Made by a program: the position numbers and the translations under genes. A stretch of 64,000 bases of DNA from Agelaius tricolor (Eukaryota; Chordata; Aves; Passeriformes; Icteridae): NCBI GenBank assembly GCA_023055355.1, contig JALJCS010000004.1, positions 13,608,001-13,672,000 of the forward strand. Reading direction: 5' to 3'. The stretch's first letter is position 1; every line of letters starts with the position of its first letter. Positions 13,493 through 24,661 of the stretch are shown piece by piece. The notes beneath the pieces are model-generated. The model searched no databases. It was not told the DNA's origin and was given only the letters and a program-made list of their open reading frames with translations.

Positions 13493-13695
13493 CAAAAAAA
13501 AAACCAAACCAAACCAAACCAAACAAAAAACCACATACACACACAAAGAACCCAAAACAAAAACATACACACACAAAAAAACCTGAAAAAACCCTGAAAA
13601 AACCAAACCAAACCAAAAACCAAACCAAAACAAACAAACAAAAAAACCCCCACAAAAAACAAAACAAAACAAAAAAGACAAAAAAGAAAAAGAAC
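13493..13695. repeat. A/C-rich tract with (CAAAC)n and CACACA
   Basis: About 200 bp of low-complexity A/C sequence including ccaaaccaaaccaaacc (the complement of the GGTTT unit at 757-829) and two short cacacaca runs. On the minus strand it gives a misleading poly-Phe/Gly/Val frame. Confidence 0.9.
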
Positions 13696-14389
13696 ACTAA
13701 ACCAAGCCAGCCTATTCCTCTTGACACTGTCCCAGATTTTACTGCAGCAAGGTATAACCAAACCATCCTAACAAGCAAAACACAAATCCTAAGTATTTCA
13801 AAGCCCAGCATCAGTCAATTTTCTATGACTATTCTTCCAGAATTCATTGAACACTTCATAAGCTTTCCAGTAGGAAAAAAACCTGAAGCATTTTACAATG
13901 GCATCATACATGCAAGGAATAACAAGGAAATTCACAGGTTGATTTTCTGCTAAGGTGCATCTGCACAATTTCCTGCCCATCTTTGTAAACAAACAGTTAT
14001 TCTTCATGACCTTAGCTAAAGGTGTAAAGAAAAATTGCATCCGACAATTGTTATTGACAGACAGGATCTGAAGAAATTTAACACAGACTGTTAGTGTCCA
14101 GGTTATTCAATTAAATTCAAGTGTAATATGTTAAAATATACCAGTATAACAAGACATATTGACAGTGACACAAGGCATTTCTAGAAAAGTAAAGCACAAT
14201 TTATTTTAGAGTAACTGAGGATAGGAAACTGACCAGCAAGGCCAGAATGGGTGGTAATCTATGTTTTTTACTCACTGTGGCAGTCAGTCACAAGTAGGGT
14301 CCCACAGTGAATGCTACTGAGCCCCAAACGGCTGAACATTTTCATAAATACATTATTAATTCTGGATGAATCATGTCTAGATGGTAGGA

Positions 14390-15235
14390 CTTGAAAACAC
14401 AGCTAATGTGCTGTTGGGCACTAAACTGGGTGTTGAGGTGGACAGAGTAGAAGGGAGAGCTGTCTTACTGAGAGATCTGATCAAGCTATTAAGACCTATA
14501 TGAAGTTTCACAAAGTCCTGGACCCGGGTTATGGGCTAGGATGCACGCACGTGACTGGGAAACAGTGCTGCCAAGAGGGACCTGGGGGTACTGGGGAACA
14601 ACAAGCTAAACACAAGTCAGCAGAGCACTGCTGCAGCAACAGGCAAATCACGTCCTGGGCTGCATTCTCAGGGCACTACTAGCAGGGAGAGATGTGGTTA
14701 TCCCAACACTACTAAGTGCTTGTCAGGCCATACCTGTAGTACTACGTTCAGTTCTATTCCCCACCCTTCCAAAAAGACATGGACAGGCCGGAGGGGCTCT
14801 AAAGAAGGACTGGAGAGCATGAAAGAGCTGTACAACATAAGACATTAGAAGTTAAGTCTCTTCTTCGTGGAGAAGGCTCAGGGAGACTTCATCACAGCAT
14901 TCCTGTGCTTTATTATTTCAAGATGACAACAAAGGATGGAGACGCTTTCCTCACCAGGTGGTACATGGAGAAAATATACGGCAATGGGTACAAGTAGTGC
15001 TGGGAGAGGTTTCATCTCAGTATAAAAAAGATATGTTCTATAGTGAGAACTATCACTCACAGATACAATCTTGCCAGGGATCTGGTAGAGATCCCCTCAC
15101 TGCAAATTCTCAAGACAAGACTGGACAGCATGCTAGATGATCTCATGGAGGCTCCTCTTCCCAGAAAAGGTTGAACCAGATGATCTTTTAAGGTCATCTC
15201 CAACCTGGGGTGATTTGTGGTTCTGTGAAGCAATT
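14390..15235 (+). mobile_element. Old CR1 LINE, 3' part
   Basis: A 5'-truncated CR1 on the plus strand. Recognisable sense phrases, in order, are 'gagggacctgggggtactgg', 'aacaacaagctaaacacaag', 'tcctgggctgcattctcagg', and the 3' end 'ggtcatctccaacctggggtgatttgtggttctgtgaag', a decayed form of the CR1 tail with its ATTCTGTG-type motif. Indels have removed all reading frames. The 5' limit is approximate. Confidence 0.75.
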
Positions 15236-16518
15236 CTCACTCTTCTGCACTGAGGGCAGACTCAATTCTTTCTTGTATTTTTCCACTACAGTAACTATTT
15301 TTAAATTTATGACTTAAATAAAATTTGAGCTCTCTCCTCAAATTACTCCTGCCATCCCAGTAACACACACATTCAATAAGAATTTGTTAACTTCCAGAAA
15401 AGGTGTGAGAAAAGAAGATAGAAAAGTCCTAGATAAATGCAGAATGACAGTATGTCACAGCTACCAGAACCAAGCAGTTATGTTGGCCATGGAACAGAGG
15501 AGAACAGAAAAGTAATGGAGAAAAAGGAAAAAAAAACTTGTAAGAATAATAGGACTAGGCCAATACCAGCAAAAGTACAGGTTATATCTAGAAACATTGC
15601 TACAATAAATAGGTATAAGAGGTATAGAGGTAAAGAGGTATACGAGGGACAATAAAGAGGTATATAAGCAAAGGTCTGCAAGTCTGACCCTCTCTTTCTA
15701 GCAGTGATCTTCTGAATGACTCTGCTTGTGCTTGAGCAGCAGCATAAACCACTCAGAGTCCAATATCATCATGAAGCTCTTGTTGATTTAAGAGAGGAAA
15801 CAAAGTCGGTACTATGCTCCAATCTGTTTCAGAATAAATAGGGAGGAATATGCAAAATACTGAAGAGAAAGGGGCAATGGAATAATTTCTTCAGTGAACT
15901 GTGCATTCATGCATTTTATCAGAATATTGCTCCCAACTTTCTTCACAGCTTTTTCTAGCACAATGCACAGCACATTCATCTTCAGAGACCCTTTATTCCT
16001 TGTGGTGCAATGAGATGCCTTCTGGGATTACACAGGGATACTCTTACTAAGCCCAAGTGTCATACACACTTTTTACTTATGCAAGTTTATAGGAGTGTTG
16101 GACTTCTTAGTAATTCAGCTTTGTGCAAACTACTTTTAAGAGCAATACTCAGCATTGGGATAAAGACTGCAGAGCCCCACAAACCATAATCCAAGCAAAA
16201 TCGATTACAGCATGATCTGTAGACCTAAGACCTCTGCAAGGATGGAAAGGATGAGACACTGCTAATATCATTAACTGCAAAAGGAACACTGAACAAAATG
16301 TAATTAATTGCAAGATTAATCTGATGTTTTATGAAGATACCTTGATTAGTAGCTGCAGAACCTCCTCCTCTTTGGACCCCAGCTGAGAAGTCAGACAAAT
16401 CAACACAGGATTTTTCATGCCCTAGTTTTGGTTATACTGTAATTATAATGGCTCTGAGACAGAAAATGTAAACAGACAGAACACAACTATCAGAAGATTG
16501 CAGTTGTTAATTTGCCCT
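15236..16518. other. Unrecognised intron sequence
   Basis: AT-rich intron sequence between the old CR1 and the purine array, with no recognisable repeat or coding exon. The short frames at 15437-15681 have composition typical of random sequence. Confidence 0.5.
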
Positions 16519-17706
16519 TTGAGGAGGGAAGGGAAGGAAGGGAGGGAAGGAAGGGAGGAAGGGAGGAAGGAAGTGGAGGAAGGAAGGAAGTGGAGGAAAG
16601 AAGGAAGTGGTGGAAGGAAGTGGCGGAAGGAAGTGGCGGAAGGAAGTGGCGGAAGGAAGGAAGTGGCGGAAGGAAGTGGCGGAAGGAAGTGGCGGAAGGA
16701 AGGAAGGAAGGAAGGAAGGAAGGAAGGAAGGAAGGAAGGAAGGAAGGAAGGAAGGAAGGAAGGAAGGAAGGAAGGAAGGAAGGAAGGAAGGAAGGAAGGA
16801 AGGAAGGAAGGAAGGAAGGAAGTGGTGGAAGGAAGTGGCGGAAGTGGCGGAAGGAAGTGGCGGAAGGAAGTGGCGGAAGGAAGTGGCGGAAGGAAGTGGC
16901 GGAAGGAAGGAAGGAAGTGGCGGAAGGAAGGAAGGAAGTGGCGGAAGGAAGGAAGGATGGAAGGAAGTGGCGGAAGGAAGGAAGTGGCGGAAGGAAGTGG
17001 CGGAAGGAAGTGGCGGAAGGAAGTGGCGGAAGGAAGTGGCGGAAGGAAGTGGCGGAAGGAAGTGGCGGAAGGAAGTGGCGGAAGGAAGGAAGGAAGGAAG
17101 GAAGGAAGGAAGGAAGGAAGGAAGGAAGGAAGGAAGGAAGGAAGGAAGGAAGGAAGGAAGGAAGGAAGGAAGGAAGGAAGGAAGGAAGGAAGGAAGGAAG
17201 GAAGTGGCGGAAGGAAGTGGCGGAAGGAAGTGGCGGAAGGAAGTGGCGGAAGGAAGGAAGGAAGTGGCGGAAGGAAGGAAGGAAGTGGCGGAAGGAAGGA
17301 AGTGGCGGAAGGAAGTGGCGGAAGGAAGTGGCGGAAGGAAGTGGCGGAAGGAAGGAAGTGGCGGAAGGAAGGAAGTGGCGGAAGGAAGGAAGTGGCGGAA
17401 GGAAGGAAGTGGCGGAAGGAAGGAAGTGGCGGAAGGAAGGAAGTGGCGGAAGGAAGGAAGTGGCGGAAGGAAGTGGCGGAAGGAAGTGGCGGAAGGAAGT
17501 GGCGGAAGGAAGTGGCGGAAGGAAGTGGCGGAAGGAAGTGGCGGAAGGAAGTGGCGGAAGGAAGTGGCGGAAGGAAGTGGCGGAAGGAAGTGGCGGAAGG
17601 AAGGAAGGAAGGAAGGAAGGAAGGAAGGAAGGAAGGAAGGAAGGAAGGAAGGAAGGAAGGAAGGAAGGAAGGAAGGAAGGAAGGAAGGAAGGAAGGAAGG
17701 AAGGAA

Positions 17707-17769
17707 GTGGCGGAAGTGGCGGAAGTGGCGGAAGTGGCGGAAGTGGCGGAAGTGGCGGAAGTGGCGGAA
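17707..17769 (+). repeat. (GTGGCGGAA)7 block
   Basis: Seven exact 9-bp units in tandem, bounded on both sides by pure GGAA runs of 28 and 18 copies. Each junction creates GCGGAAGTGG, a good match to the ETS-family core (CGGAAGT). Confidence 0.97.
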
Positions 17770-17930
17770 GGAAGGAAGGAAGGAAGGAAGGAAGGAAGGA
17801 AGGAAGGAAGGAAGGAAGGAAGGAAGGAAGGAAGGAAGTGGCGGAAGGAAGGAAGGAAGGAAGTGGCGGAAGGAAGGAAGTGGCGGAAGGAAGGAAGTGG
17901 CGGAAGGAAGGAAGTGGCGGAAGGAAGGAA

Positions 17931-18050
17931 GTGGCGGAAGGAAGTGGCGGAAGGAAGTGGCGGAAGGAAGTGGCGGAAGGAAGGAAGGAAGTGGCGGAAG
18001 GAAGTGGCGGAAGGAAGTGGCGGAAGGAAGTGGCGGAAGGAAGGAAGGAA
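17931..18050 (+). repeat. 60-bp higher-order repeat, two copies
   Basis: The spacing pattern 13,13,13,21 bp between GTGGC cores occurs twice in succession. The 60-base stretches at 17941-18000 and 18001-18060 are identical, so a four-subunit block was duplicated as a whole. Confidence 0.95.
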
Positions 18051-18148
18051 GTGGCGGAAGGAAGGAAGGAAGTGGCGGAAGGAAGGAAGTGGCGGAAGGA
18101 AGTGGCGGAAGGAAGTGGCGGAAGGAAGGAAGGAAGTGGCGGAAGGAA

Positions 18149-18448
18149 GTGGCGGAAGGAAGGAAGTGGCGGAAGGAAGGAAGTGGCGGAAGGAAGGAAG
18201 TGGCGGAAGGAAGGAAGTGGCGGAAGGAAGTGGCGGAAGGAAGTGGCGGAAGGAAGGAAGTGGCGGAAGGAAGTGGCGGAAGGAAGTGGCGGAAGGAAGT
18301 GGCGGAAGGAAGGAAGTGGCGGAAGGAAGGAAGTGGCGGAAGGAAGGAAGTGGCGGAAGGAAGGAAGTGGCGGAAGGAAGTGGCGGAAGGAAGTGGCGGA
18401 AGGAAGGAAGTGGCGGAAGGAAGTGGCGGAAGGAAGTGGCGGAAGGAA
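18149..18448 (+). repeat. 150-bp higher-order repeat, two exact copies
   Basis: The GTGGC cores from 18149 to 18299 are spaced 17,17,17,17,13,13,17,13,13,13 bp, summing to 150. The same ten-term series is repeated exactly from 18299 to 18449. This is a clean tandem duplication of a ten-subunit block, implying recent amplification by slippage or unequal exchange. Confidence 0.95.
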
Positions 18449-18469
18449 GTGGCGGAAGGAAGGAAGGAA

Positions 18470-18597
18470 GGGGCGGAAGGAAGGGGCGGAAGGAAGGGGC
18501 GGAAGGAAGGGGCGGAAGGAAGGGGCGGAAGGAAGGGGCGGAAGGGGCGGAAGGGGCGGAAGGGGCGGAAGGGGCGGAAGGGGCGGAAGGGGCGGAA
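18470..18597 (+). repeat. GGGGC-variant block ending in (GGGGCGGAA)7
   Basis: At the right end every GTGGC core is replaced by GGGGC. The spacing is 13 bp for the cores at 18470, 18483, 18496, 18509, 18522 and 18535, then 9 bp for 18535 to 18589, giving seven 9-bp units. Runs of four G separated by five bases fit the G-quadruplex pattern. The T-to-G variant is confined to this block within the array. Confidence 0.95.
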
Positions 18598-18695
18598 GGA
18601 AGGAAGGAAGGAAGGAAGGAAGGAAGGAAGGAAGGAAGGAAGGAAGGAAGGAAGGAAGGAAGGAAGGAAGGAAGGAAGGAAGGAAGGAAGGAAGG

Positions 18696-21600
18696 TACAA
18701 GAGGGGAACATTTGTTGATTGAGAAAGACCAAGAGAGTGTAAAAGTGATAAACATTCACAATAGAGACAAGGGACACTTGAGCAAATAAGCGGTAAAGTG
18801 TGTATGGGAAAGTGAAAGAGCCTGTCAGAGAGGGAATGCATACAATAGAGCAAGAAATTGAGGAAGAGAAAGTCCATGAGAGAAATATGAGAAGTATGAG
18901 AGAAAGGTGAAAAACAACAGGGAAAAGGAGGAAAGCATACCAGGAACACACACTGAATGTGTCTGTGGGTGTGAGCATATGGGGACACCAGAGAGAAGAT
19001 GAGAAATTATGTGCACAAGAGAGAGGAAAGGTGTCAGAGAGGGGACAGGCAGGGGAAAATGGATGAAAAAATGAGAGAGAATTTAAGAAGAAGACAATTT
19101 TATTAGGAATACAGATGTGGAATCACAAGCATGTGACAGAACAGGAAAGTACACAAATGAGATTGGAAGGTTTCCAAGTCAGCACTGGAAAGGAGGAAAA
19201 TGGCTGCATAAGGGAGGGAAAGTGTGCCTAAGAGAGGGAAAGTAAAAGCAATAGAGAGGAAGCATAAGACTGTGAGATGGGGAAAGTGTACCAGAGAGGA
19301 AAAACACATGCAGAAAAAGGGGGACACACAATAGAGAGAGAAGGAAAGCATGCATGCAAAGAAGTAGAAACTTAAAAGATGAGGAAATCAACAACAGAGT
19401 ATGAGGCCGAGAGGGTGGGGTAGCATACACAAGGGAGAAAAGTGTACAAGGGCAAGCAAGGAAAACTGCAGCAGACCAAAGGAAAAGCACACGCAACAAA
19501 GTAAAGCCATGATACAGAATTCTAGGAATTGAAAGCATTAACTAAAAGAAAAGCACAAAAACAAACAGGGATGGAATGTGTGAAAGAGGGATGGAATGTG
19601 TGAAAGTGAGACAGAAAGTACGAGTAAAAGAGAAGAGGGGAAGTGAAAAAGCAAGTGAAGGTAAGAAAAAGGCGGTGTGCATGAAATCAGAAAAGTACAA
19701 GCAAGAGAGACTGGGATACTGCTCAACTGAAACTAAATGTGGTCAAGAGAAAGCAGTAAAAGCAATGAAGTATAAAAGAGAAACAAAATATGTGAGACAA
19801 CCCACAAGAAAAGGAAAAAAACATGCAAGGAGTGCCATAGGGATAGGGAAATGCCTATACACAAGAGCAGGAGGCAAGACAAGCATGGTAGAAAGGGAAG
19901 AAGCCCTGTGAGGCAAGTGTGAGAAAGCAAGGAAGAAAGTGATAGAATGTGTGAAAAAGTAAAAGAGGGTAAGAAGGTGAAAGACATCTGATAGGGGGAG
20001 CCAAAGGTACAGTGGGTGGGAGGGAAGGGATGTCCAGAGAGGGGTGAAGGGAGAGAGAAAGACCCCAGGAGAGACAGATTGATGGGGAAGGAGCATGTGG
20101 GAGTGACAGAACCTGTGTATGCCAGTGAGTGCCAAGGTGTGTGAGAAGCAAGAGTAAGGAAGCAAGAGAAGGAGTGTTAGGGTGAATTTTGGAGGGTAAG
20201 TGAGGGGGCAGCAAGATGAATTAAATTATGGAAGAGAGAAATGCAGAGAGAGGGAACTAGCAAGTAGACAGTGAGAGGAGTGCTACTGAGTGAGAGACAC
20301 ACAAGAAGCACAACCAAGAGTGACAGCATGTGCTGGGGCTATAATGCAAGTGAGTGACATAAAGCATGCAAGGGAGAAAACTACAAGGTGGCAAAGTAAG
20401 AGAGCCCACGATAGAGGGAAAAGTGTGGGGAAGATGGAGACAAACAAGAAATCGTGCAAGAGGGAAGGAAAACAAGAGAAAGAAGGGAGAAGGGAAAGCA
20501 AAAGGGATAATAAAAGATGAAAAGGGTAGCATGACAGAGAGGTAGGAAAGGAGCACAGGAAATTGACAGCAGTAGTAAGAGAGGAAGTACAAGCAGAGGA
20601 GAGGAGAACTGTGTGCTTTGTATAGCAATGCAGCAGAAGAGCAAAGGGACAGAGGGCAAGGATGTGCAAGAGAAAGATGATACACACAAATGAGTGAAGA
20701 CATGCAAGCGAGACAGAGAAAGCAAGAGAAGGGGTCAAAGAGCATCCAAAAGAGAGAAAATGCACACTCAGGAGAGAGGACATGAACACTGAAGACTGCA
20801 GTAAGGGCATATGACAGAGAGGGAAACATACTGTGAGAAATGTAAAGCTAGAGGAAGTGTGAAAGGCAGCAAGTGGGACAAGGACAGAGAAAAACAGAGA
20901 GAGAGGTAGCAAGCTAGGGGGGGAAAGCATTAGCCAGAGGCTGGAAGCATAAGCAAAAGGGAAGTCCAAGAGGAAAAATGTGAGAAAGGTGGGAAAGCGT
21001 GAGAGAGGAGGTTAGTGAGAGAGAAAGACTTAACACAAGATAAAAAAAGGAAACAGTATAGCACAAGGGGAAGAAAAAGCATGCAAGGGAAGCAAAGCAT
21101 TAGAGAGCGAGCACAAAGTGCACGTCCAAGACAAAAACCACATACCAGACAGACAATAAAACTGAATGACAGCATGAGGAAACATGTGTGTGACAGAAGG
21201 AATATGGATGAGGTGAAGATGGGGAAGAGGTGTGAGAAAGTGCAAGGTGAGCAGAACATGACAACATGACATCAGTAAATCATGAAAAGTTATGGGGAAG
21301 CACATGACAGAGAGAAAAACGGCAGGTGAGAAGGAAGCAAATCATATACTGCTGGGAAAGTGTGTGAGAAAGACAAGGCAAGTGACAGAGAGGGTGGGAG
21401 TTGAAGAAAGAGAGGTAAGGGGGAACTGAGGACAATAAAAAAAGAGGGAAATGAGGAGAGAGGGAAAGCTAGAGAAAAAGAGAGGGAACAAGGCCAAGGT
21501 AATGACAGTGAGACAGGGAACAATGACACTGGACAAGACAGAAAGCACAAGTGGCATTGAAAGTGCAAACAGGAAGGGTAATTTTGTGAGACAGAAAGCA

Positions 21601-21960
21601 CACAAGAGAGGAAGGAAGACACAGAAATTAAGAATAGTAATACACGTAAGAGAGGGCAGTGCCAGAGAATGAGAACAGCAAGCAAGAAAAAGCACACATG
21701 TAAGATAATGTAAGCATGACAGGCAGAATTCATGTGAGAGAGGAAACACATGAGAGTGAGGAGGATGCATCTGAGAGGGAGGCTGTTGAGACAGGTAGGT
21801 ACAAGGTGCACCACGCATGGGTAAAGGACACAGAGAGAGGAAAAGGGTGTGGGAAGCCTGTGAAAGGGCAAGTGTGAGAAAAAAAAAGTAGAAGAGGCAA
21901 ATGACAGAGCCAAAGGGAAAGGGATAACAAAGGGAAAAGAGAGGGATACTTAGGGAGAAT
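18696..21960 (+). repeat. Purine-rich decayed tandem repeat field, part 1
   Basis: About 3.3 kb of strongly G+A-rich plus strand built from loosely repeated phrases such as 'gagagggaaagtgt', 'gaggaaagcata', 'aagcatgcatg' and 'gcacatgacagagaga'. Units look roughly 20-27 bp long but are too diverged for one clean consensus by eye. The few pyrimidines sit mostly in a recurring CATG, CACATG or TGTG core. Minus-strand frames of up to 228 residues (near 20283-20969) are Leu/Ser/Phe-rich translations of this composition, not genes. The field begins directly after the GGAA array and ends where a CR1 is inserted. Confidence 0.85.
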
Positions 21961-22040
21961 TACAGAATCACAGAATTAACTAGGTTGGAAAAGACCTGAG
22001 GTCATCAAGACCAACCTATGAGCTAACACCACCTTATCAA

Positions 22041-24661
22041 CTAAACCATGGCACTGAGTGCCACATCCAGTCTTTCTTTAAACATGTCCAAGGACGGTGA
22101 ATTCACCAACCTCCTGGGCAGATAGTTCCAGTGCCCAATCACTCTTTCAGTGAAGAATTTTTTCCTGACATCTAATCTCATCTTCCCCTGGCGCAGCTTA
22201 AGACTGTGTCCTCTCGTTCTGTCAGTTGTTGCTGGGGAGAAGAGACCCATCTGGTTACAAACACCTTTCAGGCACTTGTAGAGAGAGGTAAGGTCTTCCC
22301 TGAGCCTCCTTTTTTCCAGGCTAAACAACCCCAGCTCCCCCACCATTCCTCACAGGACCTATGTCCCAGACCGTTCACCAGCCTTGTTGCCCCCCTCTAG
22401 ACACATTCAAGCATCTCAACATTCCCCCTAAATTCAGGGGCCCAGAACTGGACACAGCACTCAAGGTGTGCCCTCACCAGTGCCGAGTACAGGGGAAGAA
22501 TCACCTCCCTGCTCCTGCTGGCCACACTATTCCTGACACAGGCCAGGGTGCCCTTGGCCTTCTTGGCCCCCAGGGCACACTGCTGGCTCATGTTCAGTCA
22601 GCTGTGGACCAGCACCCCCGGGTCCCTCTCTGCCTGGGCACTGTCCAGCCACACCATCCCCAGCCTGTGGTGCTGCAGGTTGTTGTGGCTCAGGTCTGGG
22701 ACCTGGGACTTGGACTTGTTAAACCTCATATCCTTGGACTCGGCCCATCTATCCAGCCTGTCCAGGTCCCTCTGCAGAGCCCTCCTACCCTCTAACAGAT
22801 CAATACTTGCTCCCAGCTTGATGTCATCTGTAAATTTACTGATGGTGAACTCAATCCCCTTGTCCTGATCATCAATGAAGACATGAAACAGAACTGGTCC
22901 CAGCACAGACCCCTGAGGGACACCACTGGTGACTGCCACCAAGTGGATGTGACACAATTCACCTCCACTCTCTGGGCCCGGCCATCCAGCCAGTTCTGAA
23001 CCCAGCAAAGAGTGCTCCTGTCCAAGCCATGGGCTGCCAGCTTTTTCCAGGAGCGGAAGTCCTGTGGAGAGATGGTGTCAAAGGCATTGCTGAAGGTCAG
23101 GTAGAGAACATCCACAGCCTTCCCCTCATCCACCAGGTGGGTCACCTGGTTATAAAAGGAGATCAGGTTGGTCATGCAGGACCTGCCCTTCCTAAATCCA
23201 TGCTGGTTGCATCTGAGCCCTGGGCCATCCTGGAGGTACCATGTGACCACACTTGGGATGATCTGTGCCATTCTCCTGCCAGGCACAGAGGTCAGGCTGA
23301 CAGGTCTGTAGTGTCCTGGATCTTCCTTCCTGCCCTTTTTGTGGATGGACATCACATTGACCAGCTTCCAGTCATCTGGGACCTCCCCAGTGAGCCAGGA
23401 CTGCTGGTAAATGATGGAGAGAGGCTTCACAAGCTCATCTGCCAGCTCCCTCCTCCCCCTGGGATGGCTACCTGGGCCCACAGACTTGTGAGCATCTAAA
23501 TGGCTCCACAGGTCTCTGACTGCCTCCTCCTGGATAACAGGGGAACATTCTGCTCCTGTCCCCATCTACCAGCCCAGGAGGACAGCTGTCCTGAGGACAG
23601 ACAACCTGTCTTTCTCTTGAAAATTGAGGCAAAGAAAGTGTTAAGTATGTCTGCCTTTTCATCATCTTTAGTTACTAAATTCCCTCCTGCATCTAATAGA
23701 GAATGGAGGTTATCCTTGCATCTCCTTTTGCCATTGATGTATTAAAAATAACATTTTTTATTTTCCTTCACAGAAGTGGCCAGATTGAGTTCCCACTGGG
23801 CTTTTGGCTCTCTATTTTTTTTCCTACACGACCAACTAAGCAACATTTCCCTTAAACATTTCCTGAGACACCTGACTCTCCTTCCAAAGGTGATACACGC
23901 TCTTTCTTTTCCTTAGCTCCTTCACAAGTTCTTTGCTCACCCAGACTGGTTGTCTTCCCCGATGGCTCATCTTTTGGCACATAGGGACAGCCTGCTCCTG
24001 TGCCCTCAAGATTTCTGTTTTGAAGCATGCCCATCCATCCTGGACCCCTTTGTTTCTAAGGGCTGCTTCCCAAGGAACTCTCTGAGTAAGTCTGTTGAAT
24101 AGGCCAATGTCTGCCCTTTAGAAGTCCAGTGCGGACTTGATCCCCCTCCTTGTTTCACCAAATACTGAAAACTGTAATTTCCATGATCACTGTGCACTGG
24201 GCGGTCTCCAACCACCACATCTCCCACCAGCCCTTCTCTGTTTGCAAACAGCAGGTCTAGCATTGCCCCTACCCTGGTAGGCTTGCTCACCAGCTGCAAC
24301 AAGAAGTTGTCCTCCACACACTCTAAGAACCTCCTAGACTGCCTCTTCTCCGTTGTGTTGAGTTCCCAGAAGGTATCTGGCAGGTTAAAGGCACTACAAG
24401 AACAAGGGCTGGTGACTGTGAAACATTTTCCAGCTGCCTATAGAAAAGATCATTCACCTCTTAATCCTAGTTGGGTAGCCTATAACAGATTCCCACCAGG
24501 ATGTCGGCCTTGTTGGCCTTTCCCTTGGTTCTTAACCATAGGCACTCAACCATATCATCATTAATCTCAAGTTCTGTGGTGTAAAGAGCCCCCCTAATAT
24601 ACAGGCCTACCCCCTTCCACCTCTTCTCCCTTTCCTGTCCCTTATAAAGAGCTTGTAGCAA
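22041..24661 (-). pseudogene. CR1 ORF2 remnant (endonuclease plus reverse transcriptase)
   Basis: Broken ORF2 protein, read 5' to 3' from right to left. The endonuclease part shows WKGVGLYIRG (about 24467-24661) and a conserved SDH motif in HSDHGNY (24006-24317). The reverse transcriptase begins with GHYRPVSLTS and QHGFRKGRSC (22792-23565). Motif A reads [10 protein letters not shown], where the usual first aspartate is Thr. After a frame change, GSVLGPVLF and [10 protein letters not shown] (motif C) appear at 22598-23008. Further C-terminal pieces lie at 22397-22591 and 22041-22346 ([12 protein letters not shown]). At least two frame changes and the motif A change make it inactive. Confidence 0.9.

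Larger units (their letters stand above)
16519..18695 (+). repeat. 2.2 kb GGAA / GTGGC compound tandem array
   Basis: An almost pure tandem array on the plus strand built from GTGGC followed by one or more GGAA. The spacing between successive GTGGC cores is 9, 13, 17, 21 or 25 bp, that is, in steps of one GGAA. Five pure GGAA runs interrupt it: 16694-16821 (32 copies), 17080-17203 (31), 17595-17706 (28), 17766-17837 (18) and 18594-18693 (25). The left edge decays into gggaagggaagg and gtggagg variants, and the right edge stops sharply at 'gaaggtacaag'. The array contains no stop codon in at least five frames, so it produces 700-830 residue open frames in both directions. These are artefacts of composition. 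Confidence 0.98.

Noticed and set aside
16519..18695. CRISPR-like impression of repeats and spacers
   Set aside because: The spacers are themselves GGAA repeats, and the context is a vertebrate intron.
16443..18988. Several overlapping open frames of 700-830 residues on both strands
   Set aside because: They exist only because the GGAA/GTGGC array contains no stop triplets. The translations are monotonous (EGRKEGRK, SFLPSFLP), all frames are equally open, and there is no splice or start context.
19179..21930. Leu/Ser/Phe-rich minus-strand frames resembling membrane proteins
   Set aside because: They are translations of the C/T-rich strand of the purine field. Overlapping frames are equally open and no signature of a real protein appears.
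23029..23499. 156-residue plus-strand frame
   Set aside because: It is the antisense shadow of the CR1 reverse transcriptase.
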